Shown: positions 24,740-32,399 of the stretch, in pieces
How the letters are laid out: each line of letters begins with the position of its first letter
Position numbering within the stretch: position 1 is the first letter of the stretch
Assembly (NCBI RefSeq): GCF_029269835.1
Contig: NZ_JARJBB010000033.1
Location: 1-36,557, forward strand
Reading direction: 5' to 3'
Origin: Streptomyces tropicalis
Lineage (GTDB): Bacteria > Actinomycetota > Actinomycetes > Streptomycetales > Streptomycetaceae
Length of the DNA: 36,557 nucleotides
The notes under the pieces: model-generated
Database searches by the model: none
Told to the model about the DNA's origin: nothing
What the model saw: the letters and a program-made list of their open reading frames with translations, nothing else
Translations under genes and position numbers: made by a program

Positions 24740-27700
24740 CTAGTTGGTGCCGACGCGGGCCAGCAGGTCCACGATCCGGGCCTGCACCTCGTCGGTGGTG
24801 GAGCGCTCCGCGAGGAACAGCACCGTCTCGCCCGACGCCAGCAGCGGCAGGTCGGCCTGGTCGACGGAGGCCGTGTACACGACCAGCGGGGTGCGGGTGA
24901 GCTGCCCGTTCGCGCGCAGCCAGTCGATGATCCCGGACCGGCGGTGCTGCACCTGCATCAGGTCCATCACGACCAGGTTCGGCCGCAGCTGCCCCGCCAG
25001 CGTCACCGCGTCGGCGTCGCTCGCCGCGCGCGCCACCTGCATGCCGCGCCGCTCCAGGGCCGCGGTCAGCGCCAGCGCGATCTCCGCGTGCTCCTCGACC
25101 AGCAGCACCCGCGGCGGGTGCTGCTCGCTGTCGCGCGGGGCGAGCGCCTTCAGCAGGACGGCGGGGTCGGCACCGTAGGCCGCCTCGCGCGTGGCCTGGC
25201 CGAGTCCGGCCGTGACCAGCACCGGCACCTCGGCGGCGGCCGCCGCCTGGCGCAGCGACTGCAGCGCGGTGCGGGTGATCGGCCCGGTCAGCGGATCGAC
25301 GAACAGCGCCGCCGGGAAGGCCGCGATCTGCGCGTCGACCTCCTCGCGCGAGTTCACGACGACCGGCCGGTAGCCGCGGTCGCTCAGCGCCTGCTGGGTG
25401 GTGACGTCCGGCGCGGGCCACACCAGCAGCCGGCGCGGGTTGTCCAGCGGCTCCGGGGGGAGCTCGTCGTCCATCGGCTGCGGCCGCGGCGTGTCCGAGA
25501 CCTCCACGGCGCCGCCCGGACCGTCCAGCGGCTCGGGCCCCTCGGCCGCGTTCTCGTCCGGTGCTCCTATGGCGTACGACCGTCCGGCGCCCTCGGTGGC
25601 CGGGGCGAGCCGGGACTGACCGGCCAGGGACGGCTGCGCCACCGGCTGTTCGGCCTGCGGGCGGGCGGCGGGGTCGGGCCGGGTGCCCAGCTTGCGGCGG
25701 CGGCCGGAACCGCCCGGCCCGTGCGGGGGCGGGGTGGCCGACGCCGGGCGCGGGGCCTGCACCTGGGCGGCCTGGCGGCTGAACGGGACGCCCTGGCCCA
25801 GCGTCCGCACGCTGATGGCGTGGCCCTGCGTGGTGGTGCTCGGGTCCGCGGGTGCGGCGGCCTCGGCGGGCAGCGGCTGGGCCGCGCGGTTCGCGGGACC
25901 GCCGCCGGGCCGCGTCGCGGGCTGCCCGGCGGACTGCTCGGGCGGCAGCGGGGTGCCCGGGGCCGGAGTGCCCTCCGGCGGCGTGGCGGCGGCCGGGAGG
26001 GGCGGCGCTGCCGGCGGCACCGGGGCGGCCGGCCGCCGCGGCGCCGCGGGAGCGGTCGTGCCGTCCTGCGGTACGGGACCGGTGGCGCCGTTCTGCGGGA
26101 CGGGTGCCGTGCCCGTGGTGGCGTCGGGGCCGGCGGGCCACGCCTGCGGGGCGCCCGGGGCCGGAGCCTGCGGGGCGCCCGGGACCGGGGTGGACGCGGG
26201 CGTGCCGGGACGCGCCTCGGCCGGGAGCGGGCCGCGCGCGGCGGCCGGAGCGCCGGGGCCCTGCGGGCCGGCCGGTGCCGCGCCCTGCGGGGGAAGCGGC
26301 CGCCCGCCCTGCGCGGGCGCCCCCTGCGGGGGCACCGGCCCGTCCGGGGCCGGCCGCTGTTCCGGAGCGGGAGCCGTCGGGGGCTGCTGCGGGGCGACCC
26401 CCTGTCCGGCGGCGGGGGCCTGCGGCGCACCCGTCCGTCCGGCGGCGGGCTGCGGGGTACCCGGTTGTCCGGGCACCGCGAGGGCCGCACCCGGCTGTCC
26501 GGGCATCACCGGGGCCGTGCCAGGGTGCCCGGGGCGGGCGGGCACCGTGCCGGGACGGACCCCGCCCGGCGGCACCTGCGCCGGAACCGGGGCGCCGGGG
26601 ACCGGACCGCCCTGCGGGGGAACGCCCTGCGCGGGAACGCCCGGCCGGCCCGGGGCGGCCGGGCGCACCTGGTCGGGCGCGGCGGCCGCGCGGCGGCGAC
26701 GGCCCGTCGGCGCGTTCGTGGGATGGGCCTGCGGCGGGGTGTGGTCGTCGGCCAGGTCGTGCGGCACGGCGTCGTGCCGGCTCTCGTCGGACGCGTCGGG
26801 GACACCGCCCTGCGCCGGCACGTGCGCCTGCACCCGGGCCGGCGTGCGGTCGGGGGTCCCGGCCGGGGCCTGCTCCTGCGGGGCGACGGGCTGCCGGTCC
26901 GCCTCGGCGGGCGGCAGGGCGAAGACCGTACGGGGCGCGGCCTCCTGCGCGGCGGCCCGCTCGGTCGCCGCGGCCAGGGCCCGCCGCCGGCGCCCGGTCG
27001 GCTGCGCCTCGTCGCCCCCGTCCGCGTCCTGCGGCGCCGCGGCGGGCAGGGCGGGCGGCAGCGCGGGCGCTGCGCCGGTGTCGCGCCGGGCCCGCCGTCC
27101 GGTGGGCGCGGGCACGCCCTGGGGCGGCACCGCGGCGCCCAGACCGCTGCCCACGGCCGCCGCGCCGGCGGCGTGCTCGGCCGCCGTGACGACGGCGCCC
27201 TCGGACACGTCCGCGTCCTGGGCGGGCGTACCGCGCCGCCGCCCGGTCCCGCCCGACGCGCCGGAAGTGTCGGCACTCCGGTCCGCCGCCTGCGCGGCCT
27301 CCTCCGCGGCGCGTCGGCGCCGCCGCCCGGTCGGCGCCGCGGTGCCCGCGGCCTCGTCGTTCTCGCCCTCACCCGACAGGAAGGCGTTCGTGGAACCCCG
27401 CCGGGCCCGCCGCCGGCCGCCGCCGGCCGGCTCGGCGAGGGCGATCTCCGCGCCCGCGCCCGTGCCCGCGACGGCGGCCGGCTCCGCGACCGCCGGGGCC
27501 TGCGCGGCCGGAACCGCCGCCCCGGCGCCGGCGCCGATCGGCACCTCGAGGACGTAGGCGTTGCCGCTCATCCCCGGCACCTCGTGCGTCTGGAGCACTC
27601 CGCCGTGCGCGCGGACGATGCCGCGCACGATCGGCTCGTGCACCGGGTCTCCCCCGGCGTACGGCCCGCGGACCTCGATCCGGACGACCTCGCCGCGCTG

Positions 27701-29185
27701 CGCCGCCGCCACCACGACGGTGTTGTCCATGTACCCGCCCGCGGACACCGGCGCGTTGCCGGTCGCGTCCACGCCGGCGACGTCGGCGACGAGGTGCGCC
27801 AGCGCGGTCGCCAGCCGCTGCGGGTCGACCTCGGCCTCGATGGGCGGCGCGTGCACGGCGAACTGCACGCGTCCGGGCCCGACCAGTTCCACGGCGCCCT
27901 CGACACCGGCGGCCACGACCGCGTCCAGCATCACCTTCGTCCGGGTGATCCCCTCGCTGCCGGAATCCAGACGCTGGTAGCCGAGGACGTTGTCGATGAG
28001 GGTGGTGATGCGGGCGTAGCCGGCCGAGAGGTGGTGCAGGACCTGGTTGGCCTCGGGCCACAGTTGGCCGGCGTCGTCGGCGGCGAGCGCGGACAACTCG
28101 CGGCGCAGCTCGTCCAGCGGGCCGCGCAGGGAGCCGCCGACCAGGGTCAGCAGCTGCTCGTGCCGGGCGGTGAGCGCCTCGTAGCGGTCCTTCTCCCGCT
28201 CGCCGAGGGCGGCGTACCGCTCCTCGCCGGCGGCGACTTCCTCGGCGTGCCGCTCGGCGAGCTCCTCGAGTGCGGCGGCGTGCTCCTGGCGCAGGGCGGT
28301 CAGCGCGGAGGCGTGCTTCTCGGCGAGCTGCTCCAGCTCCTCCTCGTGCCGCTGGTCCGCGGCGGCCTTCTCCGCGGTGAGCGAGTCGACCGGGCGCCGG
28401 TCGGCGAAGGTCATGACGGCGCCGACGAGCTGGTCCCCGTCGCGCACGGGCGCGGTGGTGAGGTCCACCGGCACCTTGTCGCCGCCCTTGGACCACAGCG
28501 TCTGCCCGCGCACGCGGTGCTTGCGCCCGGAGCGCAGCGTGTCGGCGAGCGGCGACTCCTCGTACGGGAAGTCCGAGCCGTCGGGGCGGGAGTGCAGCAC
28601 GAGGGTGTGCAGCTCGCGGCCGCCGAGTTCGCCGGCCCGGTAGCCCAGTATCTGGGCGGCGGCCGGGTTGACCAGGACGATCCGCCCTTCGGTGTCGGTG
28701 CCGACGACGCCCTCGGAGGCGGCCCGCAGGATCATCTCGGTCTGCCGCTGCGAACGGGCCAGCTCGGCCTCGGTGTCGACGGTGCCCGACAGGTCGCGCA
28801 CGACCATCATCAGCAGCTCGTCGCCCGTGTAGCCGTGACCGTCGTAGGCCTGCTGGCCGTTCTCCAGGTTGGCGCTCGTGACCTCGACCGGGAACTCGCT
28901 GCCGTCGGTGCGCCGCGCGACCATCCGCGTCGGCTTGGTCCGCCCCTGCGGGTCGATGTGGTCGGGCCGCCGCATGGAGCCCGGGATCAGCTTGGAGTCG
29001 AACTCCGGCAGCAGGTCGAGCAGACCGCGCCCGACGAGGGCGGTGCCCGGGGTCTCGAAGGCCTCCAGGGCGATGGTGTTGGCGTTGACGACGGTCCCGT
29101 TGGCGTTGACCAGGAGCAACGCGTCGGGCAGTGCGTCCAGTATGGCTGCGAGGCGAGCAGCGCCTCGGGATGGCCTGCTGCTCAC
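24740..29185 (-). CDS. Giant PAS protein with degenerate kinase core and tandem receivers
   Basis: A 1481-aa protein without transmembrane helices. Order: PAS1 (about 8-120), PAS2 (about 145-255), a Glu/Ala/His-rich coiled coil (258-345), a kinase-like region (345-550), a Pro/Ala/Gln-rich linker of about 650 residues, then two receiver-like domains. The kinase region reads GGSLRGPLDELRREL where active kinases have SHELRTPL, so the phospho-accepting His is gone; the N and G boxes are also poor. Receiver 1 (1252-1350) has Asp1297 and Lys1346 but no acidic pocket pair; receiver 2 (1359-1481) has Glu1364-Glu1365 and Asp1408 but lacks the conserved lysine. The linker carries repeated TGRRRR motifs. 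GTG start 29185 with AGGAGGG upstream. Probably a cytoplasmic signalling scaffold rather than a working kinase. Confidence 0.85.
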   Translation of the reverse strand: MSSRPSRGAARLAAILDALPDALLLVNANGTVVNANTIALEAFETPGTALVGRGLLDLLPEFDSKLIPGSMRRPDHIDPQGRTKPTRMVARRTDGSEFPVEVTSANLENGQQAYDGHGYTGDELLMMVVRDLSGTVDTEAELARSQRQTEMILRAASEGVVGTDTEGRIVLVNPAAAQILGYRAGELGGRELHTLVLHSRPDGSDFPYEESPLADTLRSGRKHRVRGQTLWSKGGDKVPVDLTTAPVRDGDQLVGAVMTFADRRPVDSLTAEKAAADQRHEEELEQLAEKHASALTALRQEHAAALEELAERHAEEVAAGEERYAALGEREKDRYEALTARHEQLLTLVGGSLRGPLDELRRELSALAADDAGQLWPEANQVLHHLSAGYARITTLIDNVLGYQRLDSGSEGITRTKVMLDAVVAAGVEGAVELVGPGRVQFAVHAPPIEAEVDPQRLATALAHLVADVAGVDATGNAPVSAGGYMDNTVVVAAAQRGEVVRIEVRGPYAGGDPVHEPIVRGIVRAHGGVLQTHEVPGMSGNAYVLEVPIGAGAGAAVPAAQAPAVAEPAAVAGTGAGAEIALAEPAGGGRRRARRGSTNAFLSGEGENDEAAGTAAPTGRRRRRAAEEAAQAADRSADTSGASGGTGRRRGTPAQDADVSEGAVVTAAEHAAGAAAVGSGLGAAVPPQGVPAPTGRRARRDTGAAPALPPALPAAAPQDADGGDEAQPTGRRRRALAAATERAAAQEAAPRTVFALPPAEADRQPVAPQEQAPAGTPDRTPARVQAHVPAQGGVPDASDESRHDAVPHDLADDHTPPQAHPTNAPTGRRRRAAAAPDQVRPAAPGRPGVPAQGVPPQGGPVPGAPVPAQVPPGGVRPGTVPARPGHPGTAPVMPGQPGAALAVPGQPGTPQPAAGRTGAPQAPAAGQGVAPQQPPTAPAPEQRPAPDGPVPPQGAPAQGGRPLPPQGAAPAGPQGPGAPAAARGPLPAEARPGTPASTPVPGAPQAPAPGAPQAWPAGPDATTGTAPVPQNGATGPVPQDGTTAPAAPRRPAAPVPPAAPPLPAAATPPEGTPAPGTPLPPEQSAGQPATRPGGGPANRAAQPLPAEAAAPADPSTTTQGHAISVRTLGQGVPFSRQAAQVQAPRPASATPPPHGPGGSGRRRKLGTRPDPAARPQAEQPVAQPSLAGQSRLAPATEGAGRSYAIGAPDENAAEGPEPLDGPGGAVEVSDTPRPQPMDDELPPEPLDNPRRLLVWPAPDVTTQQALSDRGYRPVVVNSREEVDAQIAAFPAALFVDPLTGPITRTALQSLRQAAAAAEVPVLVTAGLGQATREAAYGADPAVLLKALAPRDSEQHPPRVLLVEEHAEIALALTAALERRGMQVARAASDADAVTLAGQLRPNLVVMDLMQVQHRRSGIIDWLRANGQLTRTPLVVYTASVDQADLPLLASGETVLFLAERSTTDEVQARIVDLLARVGTN

Positions 29186-29455
29186 GAGACGCTTCCCTCC
29201 TGTTACCGCACCTTGCCGACCGCGGGAGCCATCTTGCCAACCGGTCCGCGGCGTGTCACGCGAGGGAGTCTATGCGCAGGGGTCGTGCGCGCGGCGCCGT
29301 ATGAGAGGGAGGTCGCACGGAGAAGTGAGGTCGAACCTGCGATCCCCCGCTTCCGCTTCGCACGACCTCCGCGGGACCTTTACGGACTCCCCGTCCGTCC
29401 GCGGGGCGGCCGGGCGGACCCGGTGGGTGCCCGGCCGGACGGCGAGCCCGCGGGA

Positions 29456-30016
29456 TCAGGAACGCAGGTCGGGAAGGACGTCGGGCAGGAAGGGGACCAG
29501 GCGGTTCCAGCGGTCGATCCGGCATCCGTCGCGCCGGTCGAAGGCCGCGTCGACGGGTCGTCCGGCCCAGCGGCCGGTCACCTGCGCGGTGGCCGGGCCA
29601 CCGTACTGGAAGGTGCAGATGCTGTCCGTGGGCACCGGCGCGAAGGTGTCGTGTCCCCAGCGCGTGTTGCGGTCGAGCGCCCCGCAGGCGCCGTGCACGT
29701 CGGGATGGGTGCCGCCCTCGGGATGGCAGTACACCTCGTAGCGGCCGTCCCACCGGGCGCCCGCGTGCCGGACGGTCACGGTGAGGTGGTCGCCGGCCCG
29801 GTCCTCGTCCCCCACGGGCGGGGGCGCGAGGGGCGGGGCGGCCGGTCCGGCGGGCCGTGCCGCGGGTCCGGCTGCGGGCGCGGAGGCGGCGACGGGCACG
29901 GAGGCGAGCGCCGCGAGGGCGGCGGCGGTGGCGGTGGCGGCGATGCCGAACGCGGCCCGCCGCGGCGGGCGGGCCGCGCCGGAGCGACGGGGGGAGGGGG
30001 AGCTGACCTGCACCAT
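29456..30016 (-). CDS. Subtilisin inhibitor-like (SSI family) secreted protease inhibitor
   Basis: A 186-aa secreted protein. Basic N-terminus, hydrophobic signal core AAFGIAATATAAALAALASV (21-40), likely cleavage after AASA, a Pro/Ala-rich spacer, then the SSI fold from about residue 75 (DHLTVTVRHAG). Four cysteines (97, 111, 134, 165) match the two SSI disulfides. By alignment with SSI (CPMVY), the reactive loop is CTFQY, giving P1 Phe136 and a chymotrypsin/subtilisin-type target preference. SSI proteins inhibit extracellular serine proteases in Streptomyces. Start ATG 30016 (or GTG 30013); no strong ribosome site, and the frame is open to 30154. The Pro-rich spacer is longer than in classic SSI. 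Confidence 0.8.
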   Translation of the reverse strand: MVQVSSPSPRRSGAARPPRRAAFGIAATATAAALAALASVPVAASAPAAGPAARPAGPAAPPLAPPPVGDEDRAGDHLTVTVRHAGARWDGRYEVYCHPEGGTHPDVHGACGALDRNTRWGHDTFAPVPTDSICTFQYGGPATAQVTGRWAGRPVDAAFDRRDGCRIDRWNRLVPFLPDVLPDLRS

Positions 30017-30077
30017 GCCCGGACCAACGAGGGGCGCCCCCGGACGTTGCGCCACGCCCCGCGACGCGGGGAAGGGC

Positions 30078-30105
30078 TTTGCCCTGCGGCCTGCCTGCCT
30101 AGTAC
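30078..30105 (+). promoter_or_regulatory. Candidate promoter of tRNA-Ser(GCT)
   Basis: TTTGCC (30078-30083) and TAGTAC (30100-30105) with a 16-bp spacer, about 84 nt before the tRNA. The match to the vegetative consensus is moderate. Confidence 0.35.
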
Positions 30106-30188
30106 CGTGGGGGGCGATTGGTGACACCGCTCCCGGCTGTGTCATCATCTGCACGCACCGATCGCGCCCTCGCGTGAGCGGTTGTGCT

Positions 30189-30279
30189 GGAGGCGTCGCC
30201 TAGTCCGGTCTATGGCGCCGCACTGCTAATGCGGTTTGGGCCTTCAAGCCCATCGAGGGTTCAAATCCCTCCGCCTCCG
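30189..30279 (+). tRNA. tRNA-Ser (anticodon GCT)
   Basis: A 91-nt class II tRNA. The acceptor stem GGAGGCG pairs with CGCCTCC (30272-30278), discriminator G at 30279. The anticodon stem CCGCA/TGCGG encloses loop CTGCTAA with GCT at 30225-30227. Long variable arm with TTGGGC/GCCCAT; T arm GAGGGTTCAAATCCCTC. CCA not encoded. Confidence 0.96.
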
Positions 30280-30290
30280 CGCGTGATCAC

Positions 30291-30323
30291 CGAAGCCCCG
30301 GTCCTTCAAGGACCGGGGCTTCG
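30291..30323 (+). terminator. Terminator of tRNA-Ser(GCT)
   Basis: CGAAGCCCCGGTCCTT (30291-30306) and AAGGACCGGGGCTTCG (30308-30323) form a perfect 16-bp stem, 11 nt past the tRNA. Confidence 0.88.
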
Positions 30324-30442
30324 TCGCTTCGTTCGTCGTTTCCTTCGGTGCTTCGACCGGCGCCCCGCCCCGGCTTCCGCTCGCCGGGCGCAACACCCCG
30401 AGGATCATGTTTTCCCAGGTCACAACGGGTACGCGGAACGGA

Positions 30443-30472
30443 TTTCACATGGCGGCGGCAGTCATGTAATGT
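30443..30472 (+). promoter_or_regulatory. Candidate promoter of tRNA-Arg
   Basis: TTTCAC (30443-30448), 18-bp spacer, TAATGT (30467-30472), about 58 nt before tRNA-Arg. A good match for a vegetative Streptomyces promoter in a locally AT-richer stretch. Confidence 0.5.
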
Positions 30473-30530
30473 TCTTCCTGTCGCCGCGAGCGGGCCGAAA
30501 GGGCCGGGAGCGGGGGCGAGAACAGAACAA

Positions 30531-30603
30531 GCACTCGTAGCTTAACGGATAGAGCATCTGACTACGGATCAGAAGGTTGCAGGTTCGAATCCTGCCGAGT
30601 GCA
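30531..30603 (+). tRNA. tRNA-Arg (anticodon ACG)
   Basis: A 73-nt tRNA. The acceptor stem GCACTCG pairs with CGAGTGC (30596-30602), discriminator A. The anticodon loop CTACGGA carries ACG at 30564-30566; T arm GCAGGTTCGAATCCTGC. The integrase gene that follows on the opposite strand makes this tRNA the likely attachment site of the adjoining element. Confidence 0.96.
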
Positions 30604-30608
30604 CACAG

Positions 30609-30647
30609 GTCAGAGGCCTCCTGGGATCATCTCAGGGGGCCTCTGAC
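30609..30647. terminator. Terminator shared by tRNA-Arg and the integrase gene
   Basis: GTCAGAGGCC (30609-30618) pairs with GGCCTCTGAC (30638-30647). It lies 6 nt past the tRNA and 37 nt past the minus-strand integrase stop, so it can end both. Confidence 0.75.
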
Positions 30648-30683
30648 ATCAGTCGTTGACATCAACGCGGCCAGAAGCGTCGA

Positions 30684-31967
30684 TCACTCCGCGGCGTCCG
30701 CCTCCTGCTCGCCGCTGGATTCCTCCTCCGGGTCGTCCAGTCCCAGGGCGTTGTCCATCCGGCCGGCAGCGGCCTTGAGCGTCGTGCTCATCACGTGCGC
30801 ATAGGTGTCGAGCGTCATCGTGATCGTGCTGTGCCCGAGCGTTTCCATGATCGTGCGAGCGTCCACGCCCTGAGCGAGCAGCAGCGAAGCGCAGGTGTGT
30901 CGGAGGTCGTGCACCCGCACCCGGCGCACGCCGGCGTCCCGGCACAGGATGGTGAGCATCCGGTTCAGGCTGCGCGGGTCCGTGACGCGGCCGGTCGACG
31001 TCGTGAAGATCAGCCCGTTCGGGTGGCCCGGGGCGGGCTGCCACTCCTTCCCCGCGACCATGCGTTCCCGCTCCTGCTGGACTCGGTGCTGCGTGAGTGC
31101 TCGCATGCAGTGCTTCGGGAGCGACACGGTGCGCATGGAGCGCATGGTCTTGGGAGTGCCGAAGATCAGCTCACGCCGGATGCGCTGTACGTTCCGGCGG
31201 ATGCGGAGCTGGCCGTTCGTGAGGTCGACGTCCCCCCAGGTGAGTGCGAGCGCTTCGCCCCGCCGTAGGCCCGTCGACACGAGTAACAGCCACAGGGCGT
31301 AGAGACGGTGGGCGCGGGCGGTCCTGAGCATGATCCGAGCCTCGGCGGCATCCAGCGGACGCACCTCCTTGCGGGTCACGGCGGGGGTCTCCACGATCCG
31401 CGCGACGTTCCGCGCGATCAGCTCCTCTCTGATCGCCTGCTGCAGGGAAGACCGGAGGACGGCATGCGTGTACTGGACGGTCCGGGCGGACGGTCGACGC
31501 TCGCAGCAGCGGCCCACGGCGCAGCACGAGCGCTTGCCCTCCGGGCGCTCCGCGTCCGCGCCCCGCAGGCAGCACAGGCAGGAGTCTTTGAACTCCGCGA
31601 GGAACCGGCGCACGTCCGCCGGCGACAACCGGTTCAGCCGCTTCTTACCGAGCGCGGGGCGGATGTACAGGCGGGTCAGACCCTCGTAGCTGTTCAGCGT
31701 GGACGGCTTGAGCCGCTGCGGTGCGATGGTGGCGAGCCAGTAGGTGAGGTAGTCCCCGAACGCCATGGTGGACTCGGCGGCCGGGATGCACTGACGCGTC
31801 TTCTCCTGCAACTCCGTCAGCTTCTCGGCCACTTCCGCACGGCTCTTGCCGTACGCGAACTTCCGCGTGCGGGTGCCGTCAGGGCGATAGACGTAGGCGG
31901 CAGCCTGGTAACGGCCGTCCGCCCGCTTGGTGATCGTTCCTTCTCCGTTGGCGCGACGCTTGGCCAT
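30684..31967 (-). CDS. int: Tyrosine recombinase (site-specific integrase)
   Basis: A 427-aa integrase with an N-terminal arm-binding domain (1-60), a SAM-like core-binding domain (65-190) and the catalytic domain (200-400). Catalytic residues are Arg235 (TGLRRGEAL), Lys273 (GTPKTMRS), His353 and Arg356 (HDLRHT), His379 (LGHS) and Tyr389 (DTYAHV). An unusual Cys-rich insert sits in the core-binding domain: SCLCCLRG, then RSCCAVGRCC (Cys130-155), a possible zinc knuckle. The ATG at 31967 overlaps the stop of xis by one base (TAATG), so the two are translationally coupled. It should catalyse integration into the adjacent tRNA-Arg. All catalytic residues are intact. Confidence 0.95.
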   Translation of the reverse strand: MAKRRANGEGTITKRADGRYQAAAYVYRPDGTRTRKFAYGKSRAEVAEKLTELQEKTRQCIPAAESTMAFGDYLTYWLATIAPQRLKPSTLNSYEGLTRLYIRPALGKKRLNRLSPADVRRFLAEFKDSCLCCLRGADAERPEGKRSCCAVGRCCERRPSARTVQYTHAVLRSSLQQAIREELIARNVARIVETPAVTRKEVRPLDAAEARIMLRTARAHRLYALWLLLVSTGLRRGEALALTWGDVDLTNGQLRIRRNVQRIRRELIFGTPKTMRSMRTVSLPKHCMRALTQHRVQQERERMVAGKEWQPAPGHPNGLIFTTSTGRVTDPRSLNRMLTILCRDAGVRRVRVHDLRHTCASLLLAQGVDARTIMETLGHSTITMTLDTYAHVMSTTLKAAAGRMDNALGLDDPEEESSGEQEADAAE

Positions 31968-32164
31968 TAAGCGGCTTCCTCCATCCGGTCGTGCATGTGC
32001 TGGCGAACGGCGTCGACCGGGACGCGGCGGGCCCGACCGGACGTGTAGCTGCGGAGCTGTCTGGTGCGAATGAGGTCGTAGACCTTGCTGCGGCTCAGCC
32101 GCAGAGCGGTCATCACTTCGGGGACGGTGAGGGCTTCGGGTGCTGCGGGCACGGCGGTGCGCAC
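31967..32164 (-). CDS. xis: Excisionase, helix-turn-helix (MerR-type fold)
   Basis: A 65-aa DNA-binding protein: ALTVPEVMTALRLSRSKVYD, LIRTRQLRSYTSG, then RRVPVDAVRQHM. This is the compact winged helix of actinomycete Xis proteins, which bend DNA at att sites and direct the integrase to excision. The GTG at 32164 has AGGAGG 7 nt upstream. Its stop overlaps the start of int. The iteron-like heptamers directly upstream (32213-32386) may be its operator or a separate replication/transfer site. Confidence 0.88.
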   Translation of the reverse strand: MRTAVPAAPEALTVPEVMTALRLSRSKVYDLIRTRQLRSYTSGRARRVPVDAVRQHMHDRMEEAA

Positions 32165-32212
32165 GACGAACCTCCTGGGATGCGGGGGCGTCCTCGGCCC
32201 CCTCTGGAAAGT

Positions 32213-32386
32213 CCGCTACTTCCGCTACCGCCGCTACCGTGCAGGTCAGGGGCCTGTTTGAGGTAGCGGGAAGGGGTAGCGGTAGCGGATGGGTAGCGGC
32301 GAGGTAGCGGCTCGCGGTGGTGCGAGCCGCTACCCCGTTGTTGCTGGTCAGGCGAGGTTTTCGGTGCCGGGTAGCGGAGGTAGCGG
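32213..32386. repeat. Field of eleven GTAGCGG/CCGCTAC heptamers upstream of xis
   Basis: CCGCTAC starts at 32213, 32222, 32231 and 32327; its complement GTAGCGG starts at 32263, 32276, 32282, 32293, 32304, 32371 and 32380. Two intervals are 11 bp, one helix turn. Copies at 32304 and 32327 lie in the arms of a perfect 13-bp inverted repeat (32303-32315 with 32322-32334, loop GGTGGT). Such clusters suit an origin, a TraB-type transfer locus, or the operator of a repressor. Confidence 0.85.
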
Positions 32387-32399
32387 TGCCCGTCGCTAA

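Noticed and set aside
24944..30124. A 1726-codon plus-strand open frame opposite the giant sensor
   Set aside because: It mirrors the codon bias of the real minus-strand gene, which has recognisable PAS and receiver domains; the antisense product is Arg/Gly-rich filler.
30189..30279. tRNA-Ser(GCT) as a third copy of the att repeat
   Set aside because: It shares only the generic serine T arm and acceptor sequence with 12591-12642 and is a complete, different tRNA.
32213..32386. A CRISPR array
   Set aside because: The repeats are 7 bp, in both orientations and irregularly spaced; no cas genes. The window has no other CRISPR-like repeat-spacer pattern.
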